The translations under genes were made by a program, and so were the position numbers. Positions 62,916 through 64,000 of a stretch of DNA of 64,000 nt are shown here, piece after piece; position 1 is the stretch's first letter, and the number at the start of each line of letters is the position of its first letter. Under the pieces are notes generated by a model, which was not told the origin of the DNA, ran no database searches, and saw only the letters and a program-made list of their open reading frames with translations. The DNA comes from CAYQOX01 sp964419335 (GTDB lineage Bacteria; Hinthialibacterota; Hinthialibacteria; Hinthialibacterales; Hinthialibacteraceae): assembly GCA_964419335.1 (NCBI GenBank), contig CAYQOX010000017.1, positions 16,032 to 80,031 of the forward strand, written 5' to 3'.

Positions 62916-63787
62916 GCACTACCCCCACGACGAATCGAAGCCACCTGATCAGCCAATATCCCAAAGAAGAAAACAAGCACCCCAGAAATCATCAAAAACT
63001 CTGCCCCGCTGGGAATATTAAACTCCTTAAGAACAAAAATATTGAACAAGGCATACCCCCCCCCCATCAGAAAAAGAAACCCACTCGCAGGCACAAACAC
63101 TTTAATCGGATTAAAAAGAGCCGCAATACGGATAATAAGCAGTATAGTGCGAAACCCATCCATGATCGAAACCGTACTGCGCCGTCCTACCCGAGGTCGA
63201 GTTTGAATGGGAATGTAAGCAAGATTCATCCCATCTTTGAGCATCGCTAAGGTTAGGGTGGTCGAGAATGAAAAACCATTCGGCAGCAAATGGGCATAAC
63301 CCAACGCATCGTCTTTACGAAACAAACGCAAGCCCGAGTTGACATCCAAGGGCTTAACCCCGACCAAAAACCCTGAAAACCATTGTAAAAAGCGTTTGCC
63401 CGGGATCCTCGACGCATACTGATACGACCCTTTTTGCCGCACCCCAATAACCGCATCACAACCCTGCTGCATCTGTTCATAGAGGCGCACGATATCGCCC
63501 GGGTCATGCTGCCCGTCTGCGTCCAACGTTACAATCCACTCATAATTCGCCGCCCGAATTCCCGCCTTGAGCGAGGCCCCATACCCCCGCGTAATCCATC
63601 GTTGGATCACACGCCCTCCCGCCTTTCGCGCCTCTTGCGCCGTTTCATCTTCTGAACCATCATCCACTACAATTACCTCATGCGGGATCTTGTGGAGCGC
63701 CTCTCGTATCCCTTGTAAGACATGAGGTAAGCTTTGGGCTTCGTTATAAGCGGGTATGATAATTGAAAGAGGCTTTTTATCACTCAA
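62912..63787 (-). CDS. GT2 glycosyltransferase, DPM1/polyprenol-phosphate sugar synthase-like
   Basis: The 291-residue protein shows LSIIIPAYNEAQSLPHVL, EVIVVDDGSEDETAQEA, the metal-binding DADGQHDPGD, and the acceptor-side DVNSGLRLFRKDDA, all as in dolichol-phosphate-mannose synthase-like enzymes. Two C-terminal helices (FLFLMGGGYALFNIFVL; FLMISGVLVFFFGILADQVA) anchor it. It would load a sugar onto polyprenyl phosphate, which could feed the GT-C-like enzyme at 45204-46724. The start is TTG at 63787 with GGAGAG about eight bases upstream; no in-frame ATG is near. Confidence 0.85.
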   Translation of the reverse strand: MSDKKPLSIIIPAYNEAQSLPHVLQGIREALHKIPHEVIVVDDGSEDETAQEARKAGGRVIQRWITRGYGASLKAGIRAANYEWIVTLDADGQHDPGDIVRLYEQMQQGCDAVIGVRQKGSYQYASRIPGKRFLQWFSGFLVGVKPLDVNSGLRLFRKDDALGYAHLLPNGFSFSTTLTLAMLKDGMNLAYIPIQTRPRVGRRSTVSIMDGFRTILLIIRIAALFNPIKVFVPASGFLFLMGGGYALFNIFVLKEFNIPSGAEFLMISGVLVFFFGILADQVASIRRGGSA

Positions 63788-63895
63788 TTTTCTTTCTCTC
63801 CATCATTCCTGTGGCTTTTCGTCGTCCTAAGGGGAATACATTTTAATCAAGACGAGATGACCTTTTGCAATAAATATAAACTAGAATACAATTGT

Positions 63896-63954
63896 GGTTC
63901 ATCCTGTATTTGAGTCCTTTTTGATACATTAAAAAGAAAACAGAACATGAATCT
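63896..63954. repeat. Dispersed ~60-bp repeat, copy 2
   Basis: This 59-base stretch begins GGTTCATCCTGTATTTGAG and aligns with 53363-53422. It lies just outside the coding part at the window end, so a gene preceded by it may continue beyond base 64000. Confidence 0.6.
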
Positions 63955-64000
63955 TGTTATAGTAATCACGCTTCAACAGAAAACTCTAGGAGCCTGAATA

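Overview
The window reads as a chromosomal stretch of a Gram-negative, flagellated, heterotrophic bacterium from a poorly cultured lineage. Direct signs are a TolC-type outer-membrane channel, lipoprotein and Tat signals, a type II secretion/type IV pilin-like pseudopilin, and a chemotaxis operon with FliW/CsrA. The mix of secreted GH127 arabinofuranosidase, DUF4038-like hydrolase, Tat-exported Gfo/Idh/MocA oxidoreductase, parallel beta-helix protein, DUF6807 (PmoA) protein and TIM-barrel sugar epimerase is typical of glycan-degrading groups such as Planctomycetota, Verrucomicrobiota, Hydrogenedentota, Sumerlaeota and similar candidate phyla. The exact phylum cannot be set from the sequence alone. 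No rRNA, phage, insertion sequence or CRISPR array was seen.

Layout. 1-6010: start of a minus-strand gene with a good promoter, a lipoprotein, then carbohydrate genes (GH127, a cellulase-like hydrolase, a Gfo/Idh/MocA protein). 6401-11136: a fused ATP-grasp/N-formylglutamate amidohydrolase, then a PhoB/PhoR-type two-component pair behind a clear sigma-70 promoter. 11606-14072: a pseudopilin and a large secreted beta-rich protein. 14172-19727 (minus): TsaC, an unusual glycosyltransferase, an N-carbamoylputrescine amidase and a secreted beta-helix protein. 19899-24557: an apparently exported CinA homologue, a membrane-anchored isoaspartyl methyltransferase and an MFS transporter with a very large periplasmic insertion. 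24790-30687: TolC, an SGNH hydrolase, polyphosphate kinase and a HAD phosphatase. 30710-34649: three tandem paralogues of an unrecognised coiled-coil family.

34856-42493: a small Cys-containing ORF, an orphan ABC ATPase, fliW-csrA, then on the minus strand cheY-cheX-cheR-cheA-cheB. Two gene remnants lie between csrA and cheB. 43021-45069 (minus): ruvA, ruvC, yebC. 45204-53312: a GT-C-like membrane protein, secreted proteins of unknown role, a 989-residue protein with domains on both sides of the membrane, a GT4 glycosyltransferase and recO. 53435-64000: tRNA-His, more glycosyltransferases, a DUF6807/epimerase pair, a B12-binding radical SAM enzyme, a B-box/Yip1 protein, bL9 and a dolichol-phosphate-mannose-synthase-like GT2.

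How it fits together. The carbohydrate genes form two loose clusters (1-6 kb and 56-58 kb) that look like plant- or algal-glycan scavenging. FliW, CsrA and the Che proteins form a motility control block, and the csrA leader carries two adjacent hairpins that each present GGA in the loop, as expected for autoregulation. The least ordinary items are the coiled-coil triplet, the ATP-grasp/FGase fusion, the exported CinA with an altered deamidase site, the MFS insertion and the 989-residue transmembrane protein.
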